This document shows positions 14,080-22,623 of a stretch of DNA of 24,522 nt, one piece after another. Below the pieces are notes generated by a model. It was given only the letters and a program-made list of their open reading frames with translations. It was not told where the DNA came from and ran no database searches. Source of the DNA: Trebonia sp036509215 (GTDB taxonomy: Bacteria; Actinomycetota; Actinomycetes; Streptosporangiales; Streptosporangiaceae); NCBI GenBank assembly GCA_036509215.1, contig DATCGA010000504.1, positions 1-24,522 of the forward strand, given 5' to 3'. Positions within the stretch are counted from its first letter, which is position 1. Every line of letters begins with the position of its first letter. The translations under genes were made by a program, and so were the position numbers.

Positions 14080-14475
14080 TCAGTTGCCGGCTGGCGCCGG
14101 GATCGGGACACCGTTCGGGACGCCGACGGTGTGTCCGATCTGGGTCACGACGACGGCGAAAACCGCTACCAGCGCGATGAACAGAGCGACGCCGACGTAA
14201 CCGAGGATGAGGCCCGCGAGGGCAAGTCCGGCCCCCTGCTCGCCGGTCTGCCTGATCTGCCTGCGAGCGAGATGGCCGCAGATAATCGCGGGAATGAAGC
14301 TGAGCCCGACGACGAACCCGCCGACCCCGCAGACGAGCGCGGCGATAGCGAGCCCATTGGTCGGCGGCGCGGGCGGATAGGGCGAGTAAGGGCCCTGATA
14401 GGGCGGATAAGGCGGTTGTGGCCCGTAGTTCTGCTGCTGTCCAGGCGAAGGCGAATAAGCCACGGTCTCGGCCAC
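14080..14475 (-). CDS. DUF4190 domain membrane protein, copy 1
   Basis: A 131-residue small membrane protein. The N-terminal 40 residues are rich in Pro, Tyr and Gln (GQQQNYGPQPPYPPYQ). Two membrane helices follow (about 41-67 and 84-112) joined by the cytoplasmic loop CGHLARRQIRQTGEQGAG, the hallmark of DUF4190. The function is unknown. It is a paralogue of the gene at 14617-15066, and the 38 nt upstream of both GTG starts are nearly identical. No clear Shine-Dalgarno site precedes the GTG at 14475. Confidence 0.85.
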   Translation of the reverse strand: MAETVAYSPSPGQQQNYGPQPPYPPYQGPYSPYPPAPPTNGLAIAALVCGVGGFVVGLSFIPAIICGHLARRQIRQTGEQGAGLALAGLILGYVGVALFIALVAVFAVVVTQIGHTVGVPNGVPIPAPAGN

Positions 14476-14513
14476 CTTGTCGCTAGTCCTTTATTGTGAC
14501 GAACTTTACACCT
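14476..14513 (-). promoter_or_regulatory. Conserved upstream element of DUF4190 copy 1
   Basis: The 38 nt directly upstream of the GTG match 35 of 38 positions upstream of the second copy (15067-15104), with a perfectly identical 21-nt part at 14493-14513. It includes a TAAAGT hexamer on the minus strand that fits a TAnnnT -10 box. Promoter or operator function is inferred. Confidence 0.5.
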
Positions 14514-14616
14514 CGGGCCCGCCGTCACCGTGAACGGCGAAAGCCCGCATCGGGCGAAATGAGGCCTATGGGTCTATGGGTCTATGAGCGCAGCGGCGGA
14601 GATTGAGGGAATCAGG

Positions 14617-15066
14617 TCAGTTGCCCACGACGGAGGCAATCGGCGGCGCCGGGACGATCACGGCCTTGCCGGGGGCGACCGGGCGGGCCTGGACGGCGTG
14701 GGCGGGCGCGATCACGGGGAGCAAGGAGACGTGCGCGACCGAGGGCTTGGCTGACGAGCCAGCCGCGATCGAGAACAGCAGCAGGGCGGCGATGAAGATG
14801 GCGCCGCCGACGTAGCCGAGGATGAGACCGCCGAGCGCCATGCCGTCGCCGCGCTCGCCGGTCCGCCTGATCTGCCGCCGCGCGAGGTGACCGCAGATGA
14901 TCGCGGGGACGAAGGTCAGCCCGACGGCAAACGTCGCGATGCCGCAGACGAGCGCGGCGACGGCCAGCCCATTCGCACGGGGCGCGGGCGCATAGGGCGG
15001 ATAGGGCTGTTGCGCCCCGTAATACTGCTGTCCAGGCGGAGGCGAGTAAGCCACGGTCTCAACCAC
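14617..15066 (-). CDS. DUF4190 domain membrane protein, copy 2
   Basis: A 149-residue paralogue of the neighbouring DUF4190 protein: Pro/Tyr-rich N-terminus (PPPGQQYYGAQQPYPPYAP), two membrane helices (about 33-60 and 76-104) and the shared loop ICGHLARRQIRRTGERGDGMALGGLILGYVGG. The outer C-terminal tail (about 105-149) is longer and Ala/Pro/Val-rich. It starts at a GTG whose upstream 38 nt repeat those of copy 1. The tandem arrangement points to gene duplication. The function is unknown. Confidence 0.85.
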   Translation of the reverse strand: MVETVAYSPPPGQQYYGAQQPYPPYAPAPRANGLAVAALVCGIATFAVGLTFVPAIICGHLARRQIRRTGERGDGMALGGLILGYVGGAIFIAALLLFSIAAGSSAKPSVAHVSLLPVIAPAHAVQARPVAPGKAVIVPAPPIASVVGN

Positions 15067-15104
15067 CTTGTCGCTAGCCCGTCATTGTGACGAACTTTAC
15101 ACCT
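15067..15104 (-). promoter_or_regulatory. Conserved upstream element of DUF4190 copy 2
   Basis: Second copy of the 38-nt element, with the identical 21-nt core at 15084-15104. Conservation here exceeds what tandem duplication alone would need if the DNA between had drifted, which hints at a shared control site. Confidence 0.5.
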
Positions 15105-15202
15105 GCCCTGGCAGTAATAGCCCGCAAAAGTTTGCCAGCGTGCGCCGGCAGATTCACCTGTTAATTCATGAGACAGAAGTTCGTCAGTTTTCTTCTCTCA
15201 AA

Positions 15203-15239
15203 TTGTACACATGAACCTGTATTCGAGTAGAATGGGGCC
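15203..15239 (+). promoter_or_regulatory. Candidate promoter of the HNH gene, leaderless
   Basis: TTGTAC (15203-15208), a 19-nt spacer and TAGAAT (15228-15233) resemble a housekeeping promoter. The -10 ends 6 nt before the HNH ATG at 15240, and no ribosome-binding site is present, so a leaderless mRNA is likely. Confidence 0.5.
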
Positions 15240-15716
15240 ATGAATAGTCGAGTATGCGTCGAGTGCGGACGCGAGTATCAGCCATCAAGCGGTCATCTTC
15301 GCTGCCCATCGTGCCGGTCTCACAATCTCTGCGCGTGCGGAGCGCGCAAGCAGTACCAGGCGGCCACCTGCTCCGCCTGTCGCACCGAGAGCGGGACGTC
15401 GAACAGCAACTGGCGCGGCGGCCGGACACGGCACAAGCGCGGCTACATCCTGCTCTGGGCACCGGAGCACCCGAGGACCGGCAACGGAAGCTACGTCTTC
15501 GAGCACGTCCTGGTCATGGAGAAAATACTCGGCCGGTATCTCCTCCCAGGAGAGAATGTGCACCATCTCAACGGGATCAAAGATGACAACCGGCCTGAGA
15601 ACCTGGAATTGTGGATACGTCCCCAGCCGACCGGCATCCGCGCCAGCGACGCCGTCACGTGGGCACGCGAGATCCTCGCCAGGTACGGCAACGAGAGCTT
15701 GCTGCTAAACGAATAA
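15240..15716 (+). CDS. Free-standing HNH endonuclease with zinc-ribbon N-terminus
   Basis: A 158-residue protein. The N-terminus has four cysteine pairs (Cys6/9, Cys22/25, Cys31/33, Cys44/47), suggesting zinc ribbons. The C-terminal part is an HNH_3-type nuclease: EHVLVMEKILGRYLLPGE, then VHHLNGIKDDNRPENLELW with the catalytic His108/His109, Asn111 and Asn121. Such proteins are common in phages and as small selfish homing endonucleases. The gene is visibly poorer in GC than its neighbours and lies directly beside the 3' end of ssrA in convergent orientation, which suggests horizontal arrival. No integrase or flanking repeat was seen. Confidence 0.88.
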   Translation: MNSRVCVECGREYQPSSGHLRCPSCRSHNLCACGARKQYQAATCSACRTESGTSNSNWRGGRTRHKRGYILLWAPEHPRTGNGSYVFEHVLVMEKILGRYLLPGENVHHLNGIKDDNRPENLELWIRPQPTGIRASDAVTWAREILARYGNESLLLNE

Positions 15717-15734
15717 GGCGGCCACAAGGCCGCC
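15717..15734. terminator. Bidirectional terminator between the HNH gene and ssrA
   Basis: A perfect 7-bp stem GGCGGCC / GGCCGCC with the loop ACAA starts right after the HNH stop. Read on the minus strand it is followed by TTATT, so it can also end the ssrA transcript. Confidence 0.65.
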
Positions 15735-15770
15735 CTATAAGTCACCAACGTGTGAAAATGTTGTAAATCG

Positions 15771-16159
15771 TGGAGGTGAGGGGAATCGAACCCCTGTCCA
15801 TCGGGACCTTTCCTATTCTTCTCCGAGCGCAGCCTGCTCTGCTTTTCTCAGCCCCGGCGATCACGCAGGCAAGACGCCGACGGGCTCAGTCACTGTTTGA
15901 TTTCCTAGCCTTCTCCGTGACCGGGCTGGCTAGTTTAGCCCTCTAGCTGATGCCAGGATCCGGGCCGAAGGCACTCCCGGGCTGACAGTCAAACCCTTAA
16001 ACTCGCTTAGGCAGCGAGAGCAAGAGCGGCGCGAGGCGCCTTGACAGTGCTATTTGAGTTGGCACTTGTGTTTTGCGGTCGCATTTTTACGAGGTTACGT
16101 CCGCCACCCTCGGCTCGCTTCTCCAGGATTAACCACCGATGTCGAAACCGTTCACCCCC
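15771..16159 (-). ncRNA. ssrA: Transfer-messenger RNA (tmRNA)
   Basis: One-piece tmRNA of about 389 nt that rescues stalled ribosomes and tags the broken protein. The 5' end GGGGGUGAACGGUUUCGAC pairs with the 3' CACCUCC to form the acceptor stem, including the G3-U wobble that marks it for alanine charging. The T arm GGGGTTCGATTCCCC is at 15777-15796 (minus strand). The reading frame for the tag runs from a GCC resume codon (16063-16061) to TAA (16009-16007) and encodes ANSNSTVKAPRAALALAA, ending in the degradation signal ALAA. The CCA end is not encoded (the genome has CGA), so it must be added after transcription. Ends are set by pairing and could shift by one base at the 5' side. Confidence 0.97.
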
Positions 16160-16204
16160 CTGTTTAGTTGTCAACGGCCGCGCTAGGCGCTTCCGCCAGC
16201 CACA

Positions 16205-16234
16205 ACCATACATGCGTCAACAGCACGACGCCAA
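16205..16234 (-). promoter_or_regulatory. Candidate ssrA promoter
   Basis: On the minus strand TTGGCG (16234-16229), an 18-nt spacer and TATGGT (16210-16205) resemble a housekeeping promoter. Transcription would begin about 40 nt before the mature tmRNA 5' end, which RNase P would then trim. A TTGACA nearer the gene (16174-16169) has no -10 partner. Confidence 0.4.
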
Positions 16235-16327
16235 CAGGGATTCCCCGCCGGTGGCCGAGACTCGCTTGGGGGCGCCTGGGGTTGCGGCGATCTGAAGCGG
16301 CTGTCGGCTGCGGTCCAGAAATGAGAT

Positions 16328-16373
16328 GGCCCCTGCGGGCGCTGGCGGTGGCCGAGACGCGCCCGCAGGGGCC
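16328..16373. terminator. 15-bp perfect inverted repeat, possible terminator
   Basis: Arms 16328-16342 and 16359-16373 are fully complementary, with a 16-nt loop. It lies in the gap between ssrA and ilvE, both transcribed on the minus strand, so it could stop read-through from the ilv operon into ssrA. There is no T run. Confidence 0.5.
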
Positions 16374-16403
16374 GGCCGGCAGGGTCGGAGCCGGCCATGA
16401 AGT

Positions 16404-16430
16404 CCGGGCCTCCCCCGAGATGAGGCCCGG
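16404..16430. repeat. 9-bp stem-loop in the ssrA-ilvE gap
   Basis: Arms 16404-16412 and 16422-16430 pair perfectly with a 9-nt loop. It sits close to the 15-bp hairpin and may be part of a composite terminator. Confidence 0.4.
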
Positions 16431-16558
16431 CTCTCACGATGACTGGGCCGCAACCCCCAAGCGAGCCTCAGTCATCACCTAAGACGCCAGACGGTGCTCG
16501 GATGGTTGCTTTACGTGACCAGAAATTTAAAAGATTTCTTCCGGCCCGCCCTGCGGCT

Positions 16559-16594
16559 GCTCCTGAAACCCCTGCCTAGACGGGGTTCAGGAGC
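16559..16594 (-). terminator. Terminator of the ilv operon
   Basis: A 13-bp stem with one bulged base (16559-16572 with 16582-16594), about 120 nt after the ilvE stop on the minus strand. An A/T-rich tract with CTTTTAAATTTC on that strand follows at a short distance. Confidence 0.6.
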
Positions 16595-16711
16595 TCAGAC
16601 CACCACCAACAACCATCAAACGCCCCGCCGGACGCCCACGCCGCAGCCCACACCCTGACAACGACGGTCACGCAGCGTCATCGGGAACCCCCGCGGGGCG
16701 TCGCACGAGCG

Positions 16712-17824
16712 TCAGGCGACCTTGTAGACCCAGCCGAAGGGGTCGGGCCGGTGCCCGTACTGGATGCCGATCAGCTCCTCCTTGAGCCGGAGGCTGACCG
16801 GACCGGGGGCGCCGGTCCCGATCGTCCAGCCGCCGGAGGCCCCGTCGACCGCTCCGACCGGCGTGATGACCGCCGCCGTGCCGCAGGCGAACACCTCGGT
16901 CAGCGAGCCCGCCGCGCAGTCCTGGCGCCACTGCGGGACCGAGATCCGGCCCTCTTCGGCCGCGATCCCGAGCGTCGGGGCCAGCCTCAGCAGCGAGTCC
17001 CTGGTGATCCCGGGCAGCAGCGACCCGCTGAGGGCGGGGGTCAGGATCCGGGGATCGGCCTCCGACCCGTACACGAAGCAGAGGTTCATCCCGCCCATCT
17101 CCTCGACCCAGTGGTGCTCGGCCGCGTCCAGCCAGACCACCTGGTCGCAGCCCTTGTCCACCGCCTGCTGCTGGGCCGCGAAGGCGGCCGCGTAGTTGCC
17201 GCCGCACTTGACCGCGCCGGTGCCGCCGGGGGCGGCCCTGGTGTAGTCCTCCGACAGCCAGACCTTGACCGCCTTCGACGCCCCGAAGTAGGCGCCGGCC
17301 GGCGACGCGATCACGCAGAACAGGTACGACGAGGAGGGGTGGTTCACGCCCAGGCCGCGCTGCGTCGCGATCATGAACGGGCGCAGGTAGAGGCTGTTCC
17401 CCTCGCCGTCGGGTATCCAGTCCCGGTCCTGCGCCACCAGCAGCTCGAGCGCGCGCAGGAACGTCTCCTCGGGCAGCTCCGGCATCGCCATCCGGCGGGC
17501 GCCGGCGTTGAACCGGGCCGCGTTGGCCTGCGGGCGGAACATCACCACCGACCCGCTGGCCTGCCGGTAGGCCTTGAGGCCCTCGAAGAGCTCCTGCCCG
17601 TAGTGGAACACCGAGGTGGCCGGGTCGAGCGCGAACGGGCCGTACGGCTCGAGCTTGCCGTCGTGCCAGCCGCGCTCGGCCGACCAGCGCAGGGTGATCA
17701 TGTGATCGGTGAAGACCTGTCCGAACCCCGGGTCCGCCAGAATCCGCTCGCGTTCGGCGGCTGGCACCCGCGTCTGGGACGGGTGGATCTCGAAGTCGAT
17801 CTCGGTGGCGGGGCTTGCGGTCAT
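16712..17824 (-). CDS. ilvE: Branched-chain amino-acid aminotransferase
   Basis: A 370-residue fold-type IV PLP enzyme that transfers the amino group between glutamate and the keto acids of valine, leucine and isoleucine. Landmarks: LDPATSVFHYGQELFEGLKAYR, NSLYLRPFMIAT, GAVKCGGNYAAA with the PLP lysine at about residue 206, VVWLDAAEHHWVEEMGGMNLCFV, and GSLLPGITRDSLL. These match the class II BCAT of actinomycetes at full length. An AAAGGAA site precedes two adjacent starts, GTG 17827 and ATG 17824; the ATG is chosen. It is the last gene of the ilv/leu operon, 48 nt or so behind leuB, and is followed by a terminator. Confidence 0.95.
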   Translation of the reverse strand: MTASPATEIDFEIHPSQTRVPAAERERILADPGFGQVFTDHMITLRWSAERGWHDGKLEPYGPFALDPATSVFHYGQELFEGLKAYRQASGSVVMFRPQANAARFNAGARRMAMPELPEETFLRALELLVAQDRDWIPDGEGNSLYLRPFMIATQRGLGVNHPSSSYLFCVIASPAGAYFGASKAVKVWLSEDYTRAAPGGTGAVKCGGNYAAAFAAQQQAVDKGCDQVVWLDAAEHHWVEEMGGMNLCFVYGSEADPRILTPALSGSLLPGITRDSLLRLAPTLGIAAEEGRISVPQWRQDCAAGSLTEVFACGTAAVITPVGAVDGASGGWTIGTGAPGPVSLRLKEELIGIQYGHRPDPFGWVYKVA

Positions 17825-17875
17825 CACTGATCGTTCCTTTCTAAGGCAGTATCGGGATATGTCGGATGTGTGCCG

Positions 17876-18925
17876 CTATCCGGATACTCGGTCGGCGATG
17901 TCGTCGCCGACCTCCACCGTAGTGCGCGCCTGCCACTGACCCTGGCGCTCGATGATGTCGTCCGCGACCGCCTGCTCGATCTTCGCGGCGGCGGCCGGCC
18001 TGTCGATATGGGCAAGCAGCATCGCCGCCGACAGGATCGCCGCCGTCGGGTCGGCCTTGGACTTGCCCGCGATGTCGGGCGCGCTGCCGTGCACCGGCTC
18101 GAACATCGACGGGGCGGAACCGCTGGGGTTGATGTTGCCGCTGGCCGCGAGCCCGATGCCGCCGGCGATGGCCGCGCCCAGGTCGGTCAGGATGTCGCCG
18201 AACAGGTTGTCGGTCACGATGACGTCGAACCGCTCCGGCTGGCTGACGAAGAACATCGAGGCGGCGTCCACGTGCTGGTACTCGACCGACACGTCGGGGA
18301 ACTCCTTGGCCAGCGAGTCCACCGTCCGCTGCCAGAGGTCGCCCGCGAACGTCAGCACGTTGGTCTTGTGCACCAGCGTGAGCTTCTTCCTCGGCCGCGC
18401 CATCGCCTGCCCGAACGCGTACCGGGCGACCCGCTCCACCCCGAACCGCGTGTTGTAGGACTCCTGGGTGGCCAGCTCCTCGGCGGTGCCGCGGCGCATC
18501 ACGCCGCCCGCCCCGGTGTACGGGCCCTCGGTGCCCTCGCGGACGACCACCATGTCGATGAGCTCGGGCGAGCCCTTCGCCAGGGGCGAGGTCACGCCCG
18601 GGTAGAGCCGGACCGGCCGCAGGTTGACGTAGTGGTCGAGCTCGAACCGCAGCCGCAGCAGCAGCCCGCGCTCGAGCACCCCGCTCGGCACGGTCGGGTC
18701 GCCGACCGCGCCGAGCAGGATCACGTCGTGCGCCCTGATCTCCTCGAGCACCGCGTCCGGGAGGGTCTCGCCGGTGCGGTGCCAGCGGCGCGCGCCCAGG
18801 TCGTAGTCGGTCGTGTCGAAGGTGACGCCCGGCGTCGCCGCCCTGAGCACCTTCAGCGCCTCGGCCGTCACCTCGGGGCCGATGCCGTCGCCGCCGATGA
18901 CGGCGAGCCTTATGGTTGATCCCAT
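17876..18925 (-). CDS. leuB: 3-isopropylmalate dehydrogenase
   Basis: A 349-residue beta-decarboxylating dehydrogenase that oxidises 3-isopropylmalate in leucine synthesis with NAD. Motifs: IRLAVIGGDGIGPEV at the start, LLGAVGDPTVPSGVLERGLLLRLRFELDHYVNLRPVRLYPG (substrate arginines), VDAASMFFVSQPERFDVIVTDNLFGDILTDLGAAIAGGIGL (metal-binding Asp) and FEPVHGSAPDIAGK (NAD loop). ATG 18925 gives the usual family start; an ATG at 18946 is in frame. Neither has a good ribosome-binding site. A TAGGGT hexamer 8 nt before ATG 18925 could be a -10 box for an internal leaderless promoter, weakly supported. It lies between ilvC and ilvE. Confidence 0.95.
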   Translation of the reverse strand: MGSTIRLAVIGGDGIGPEVTAEALKVLRAATPGVTFDTTDYDLGARRWHRTGETLPDAVLEEIRAHDVILLGAVGDPTVPSGVLERGLLLRLRFELDHYVNLRPVRLYPGVTSPLAKGSPELIDMVVVREGTEGPYTGAGGVMRRGTAEELATQESYNTRFGVERVARYAFGQAMARPRKKLTLVHKTNVLTFAGDLWQRTVDSLAKEFPDVSVEYQHVDAASMFFVSQPERFDVIVTDNLFGDILTDLGAAIAGGIGLAASGNINPSGSAPSMFEPVHGSAPDIAGKSKADPTAAILSAAMLLAHIDRPAAAAKIEQAVADDIIERQGQWQARTTVEVGDDIADRVSG

Positions 18926-18983
18926 AAAGTCAAACCCTAACTTCATATATGTCGAACGGACCCGGCTTACTGCCCTGAGCTCA

Positions 18984-19982
<999 letters not shown>

Positions 19983-20067
19983 TGGTATGGCCTCTTTCTG
20001 CATCTGGGTAATGGAGGGCGATGGCGAAGCCACGCGTCCGTTCGAGATAACTCTTTTGATTTTGTTA

Positions 20068-20595
20068 TTAGGCCGAACGCTCGAGCGGCCTCAGGGTGCG
20101 GTCCGTGATGGACCGGCCGCCTCGGCCGACGGCGATCGTGCCGGACTGGACGAGCTCCTTGATGCCGAACGGCTCGAGGACCTTGACCAGTGCGTCTAGC
20201 TTGTCATGACTGCCGGTCGCCTCGACGGTAACCGCGTCGAGGGCCACGTCGACGACGTGCGCCCGGAACAGGGCGACCGTCTCCAGGACCTTCGACCTGC
20301 TGTCGAGGTCGGCCCGGACCTTGATCAGGATCAGCTCGCGCTGCACCGCCTGGGTCGGCTCGAGCTCGACGATCTTGAGCACGTTGATGAGCTTGTTGAG
20401 CTGCTTGGTGACCTGCTCGAGCGGGTGCTCCTCGCAGTCCACCACGATCGTCATCCGGGAGATCTCTGCGTACTCGGTCGGCCCGACCGCGAGCGACTCG
20501 ATGTTGAATCCCCGCCGCGAGAACAGGCCGGCGATCCTGACCAGGACGCCCGGCTTGTTCTCGACCAGGACCGAGAGCGTGTGCTGGTCGCTCAT
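20068..20595 (-). CDS. ilvN: Acetolactate synthase regulatory subunit
   Basis: A 175-residue small subunit of acetohydroxyacid synthase. The N-terminal ACT domain reads TLSVLVENKPGVLVRIAGLFSRRGFNIESLAVGPTE, which binds valine for feedback control, followed by the C-terminal domain with RELILIKV and GTIAVGRGGRSI. The ATG at 20595 overlaps the ilvB stop by 4 nt (ATGA) and has a GGAGGA site inside the end of ilvB, so both subunits should be made together. Length is normal. Confidence 0.96.
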   Translation of the reverse strand: MSDQHTLSVLVENKPGVLVRIAGLFSRRGFNIESLAVGPTEYAEISRMTIVVDCEEHPLEQVTKQLNKLINVLKIVELEPTQAVQRELILIKVRADLDSRSKVLETVALFRAHVVDVALDAVTVEATGSHDKLDALVKVLEPFGIKELVQSGTIAVGRGGRSITDRTLRPLERSA

Positions 20596-22577
20596 TGCGC
20601 GTCCTCCTCCCACTGCGGCGCGATGCCGCGGGCGTAGCTGATGGCGTCATTGCTGGTGCCGGCCGCGACCATCGGCCACACCATCGCGTCCTTGTGCACG
20701 ATGAAGTCGATCACGACCGGCTGGTCGTTGATCGCCATCGCCTGCTCGATGACCGCGTCCACGTCCTCGGGGCGCTCGCAGCGCAGGCCGATGCAGCCGT
20801 AGGCCTCCGCCAGCTTCACGAAGTCGGGGATCCTGGTGCCCTTGGCCTCGGTCTTCTTGTCGCCCAGGTTGGTGTTCGAGTACCGCTCGTTGTAGAACAG
20901 CGTCTGCCACTGGCGGACCATGCCGAGGTTGCCGTTGTTGATGATCGCGATCTTGACCGCGATGCCCTCGATCGCGCAGGTGGCGAGCTCCTGGTTGGTC
21001 ATCTGGAAGCAGCCGTCGCCGTCGATCGCCCAGACCTGCGCGTCCGGCAGCCCCACCTTGGCGCCCATCGCGGCCGGCACGGCGAACCCCATCGTGCCCG
21101 CGCCGCCGGAGTTGATCCAGGTCCTCGGCTTCTCGTAGCCGATGAACTGGGCCGCCCACATCTGGTGCTGGCCGACCCCGGCCAGGTAGACGCCGTCCGG
21201 GCCGACCAGCTGGCCGATCCGCTCGATCACGTACTGCGGCGCCAGGCTGCCGTCGTCCGCCTGGTCGTAGCCGAGCGGGTACCTCTGCCGCAGGTGGTCG
21301 AGCTGAACCCACCACTGCGCGTAGTCGCCCTTGCGGCCGTGCTGGCGGTCGGCGGCCACGGCGGCGGTCAGCTCGGTGATGACCTCCCGGCAGTCGCCCA
21401 CGATCGGCACGTCGGCCCGGCGGTTCTTGGAGATCTCGGCCGGGTCGATGTCCGCGTGCACGACCAGCGCGTCCGGCGCGAACGAGTCGAGCCTGCCCGT
21501 CACCCGGTCGTCGAACCGGGCGCCGAGGGCCACGATCAGGTCGGCCTTCTGCAGCGCGCCGACCGCGGCGACGGTGCCGTGCATGCCGGGCATGCCCAGG
21601 TTCAGCGTGTGGCTGTCGGGGAACGCGCCCCGCGCCATCAGCGTGGTGACGACCGGCGCGCCGGTGAGCTCGGCCAGCTGAAGCAGCTCGGCCGACGCCT
21701 CGGCCTTGATGACGCCGCCGCCGACGTAGAGCACCGGGCGCTTGGCCTCGGCCATCATCTTGGCCGCTTCCCGCACCTGCCGCGAGTGCGGCCTGGTCAC
21801 AGGGTGGTAGCCGGGCAGGTCGAACGCGACCGGCCAGGTGAAATCGGTGGTCGCCTGCATCGCGTCCTTGGCGATGTCGACCAGTACCGGGCCCGGCCGG
21901 CCGGTGCCCGCCAGGTGGAAGGCCTCGCCGATGGTCCTGGCGATGTCCTCGGGCTTGGTGACGAGGAAGTTGTGCTTGGTGATCGGGTACGTGATCCCGG
22001 AGATGTCCGCCTCCTGGAACCCGTCGGTGCCGATCAGGCTGGTCGAGACCTGGCCGGTGATCGCGACCACCGGCACGCTGTCCATGTACGCGTCCGACAG
22101 CGGCGTGACCAGGTTGGTCGCCCCCGGCCCGCTGGTCGCCATGCAGACGCCGGTCCGGCCGGTGGCCTGCGCGTACCCGGTCGCCGCGTGCCCGGCGCCC
22201 TGCTCGTGGCGGACCAGGATGTGCCTGATCTGCTTGGAGTCGAGCAGCGGGTCGTAGGCGGGCAGCACCGCGCCGCCGGGGATGCCGAACACCACCTCGA
22301 CGCCGACCCGCTCCATGGCGAGGACGAGGGCCTGAGCCCCGGTGACCCGAGCAGGGGCCGCTGCTGCCTGCGCGGACGGCTGCGGGGCGGACGGCTGCTG
22401 CGCGGACGGCTGCGGGGCGGACGGCTGCGGGGCGGACGGCGGCGACGACGACGGCTGCGGCGGGGCGGACGGCCTTGGCGTGCTTTTTGGCGGCTGCTGC
22501 GCGGCCGTCCTCGCCGGGATGTCCAGCGGTGATGGAGCGTGCGCCTTCGGAGGGACTGGACTCGTCTGCTCGGTCAT
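20592..22577 (-). CDS. ilvB: Acetolactate synthase catalytic subunit with long N-terminal extension
   Basis: A 661-residue thiamine-diphosphate enzyme that makes acetolactate and acetohydroxybutyrate, the first common step to valine, leucine and isoleucine. The catalytic core starts near residue 78 (VTGAQALVLAMERVGVEVVFGIPGG), with the catalytic Glu125 in VRHEQGAGHAA, the FAD/quinone-site segments, and the TPP-binding GDGCFQMTNQELATC...NNGNLGMV. Before it lies a Pro/Ser/Gln/Ala-rich extension of about 75 residues, longer than in most relatives, containing five PSA(P/Q)Q-type repeats. ATG 22577 has AAGGAAG upstream. Expression is probably governed by the leader attenuator just upstream. Confidence 0.96.
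   Translation of the reverse strand: MTEQTSPVPPKAHAPSPLDIPARTAAQQPPKSTPRPSAPPQPSSSPPSAPQPSAPQPSAQQPSAPQPSAQAAAAPARVTGAQALVLAMERVGVEVVFGIPGGAVLPAYDPLLDSKQIRHILVRHEQGAGHAATGYAQATGRTGVCMATSGPGATNLVTPLSDAYMDSVPVVAITGQVSTSLIGTDGFQEADISGITYPITKHNFLVTKPEDIARTIGEAFHLAGTGRPGPVLVDIAKDAMQATTDFTWPVAFDLPGYHPVTRPHSRQVREAAKMMAEAKRPVLYVGGGVIKAEASAELLQLAELTGAPVVTTLMARGAFPDSHTLNLGMPGMHGTVAAVGALQKADLIVALGARFDDRVTGRLDSFAPDALVVHADIDPAEISKNRRADVPIVGDCREVITELTAAVAADRQHGRKGDYAQWWVQLDHLRQRYPLGYDQADDGSLAPQYVIERIGQLVGPDGVYLAGVGQHQMWAAQFIGYEKPRTWINSGGAGTMGFAVPAAMGAKVGLPDAQVWAIDGDGCFQMTNQELATCAIEGIAVKIAIINNGNLGMVRQWQTLFYNERYSNTNLGDKKTEAKGTRIPDFVKLAEAYGCIGLRCERPEDVDAVIEQAMAINDQPVVIDFIVHKDAMVWPMVAAGTSNDAISYARGIAPQWEEDAQ
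22372..22446. repeat. 15-bp minisatellite inside ilvB
   Basis: Five copies of a 15-bp unit beginning GCGGACGGC start at 22372, 22387, 22402, 22417 and 22432. Being a multiple of three, the unit encodes the five-residue repeat PSA(P/Q)Q in the IlvB N-terminal extension and can change copy number without a frameshift. Confidence 0.85.
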
Positions 22578-22623
22578 CGGGTGGCTTCCTTGGTCACGAT
22601 CACGATGTGCGCGGGTGGGCATT

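Larger units (their letters stand above)
16160..16711. other. Gene-free region with several stem-loops
   Basis: About 550 nt between ssrA and ilvE with no convincing coding frame on either strand. It holds the likely ssrA promoter near ssrA, a 15-bp perfect inverted repeat (16328-16373), a 9-bp stem (16404-16430), a small AT-rich palindrome (16521-16539) and a bulged 13-bp stem (16559-16594). A 13-nt phrase, CGGTGGCCGAGAC, occurs twice (near 16250 and 16346). The region serves at least as terminator space for the ilv operon. Confidence 0.6.

Noticed and set aside
14565..14588. Three 8-bp near-repeats (TCTATGGG type)
   Set aside because: Too short and degenerate to be more than local slippage; no gene or site is implied.
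15735..15770. Attachment-site duplication of the ssrA 3' end
   Set aside because: I found no second copy of the tmRNA 3' sequence in the window and no integrase, so an integrated island cannot be claimed.
16041..16295. Small plus-strand frame across ssrA and its flank
   Set aside because: It runs antisense to the tmRNA and has no family features.
20595..22532. A 645-codon open frame on the plus strand opposite ilvB
   Set aside because: It is the antisense shadow of ilvB caused by high GC at third positions; it is rich in Arg/Gly/Val/Ala without motifs.
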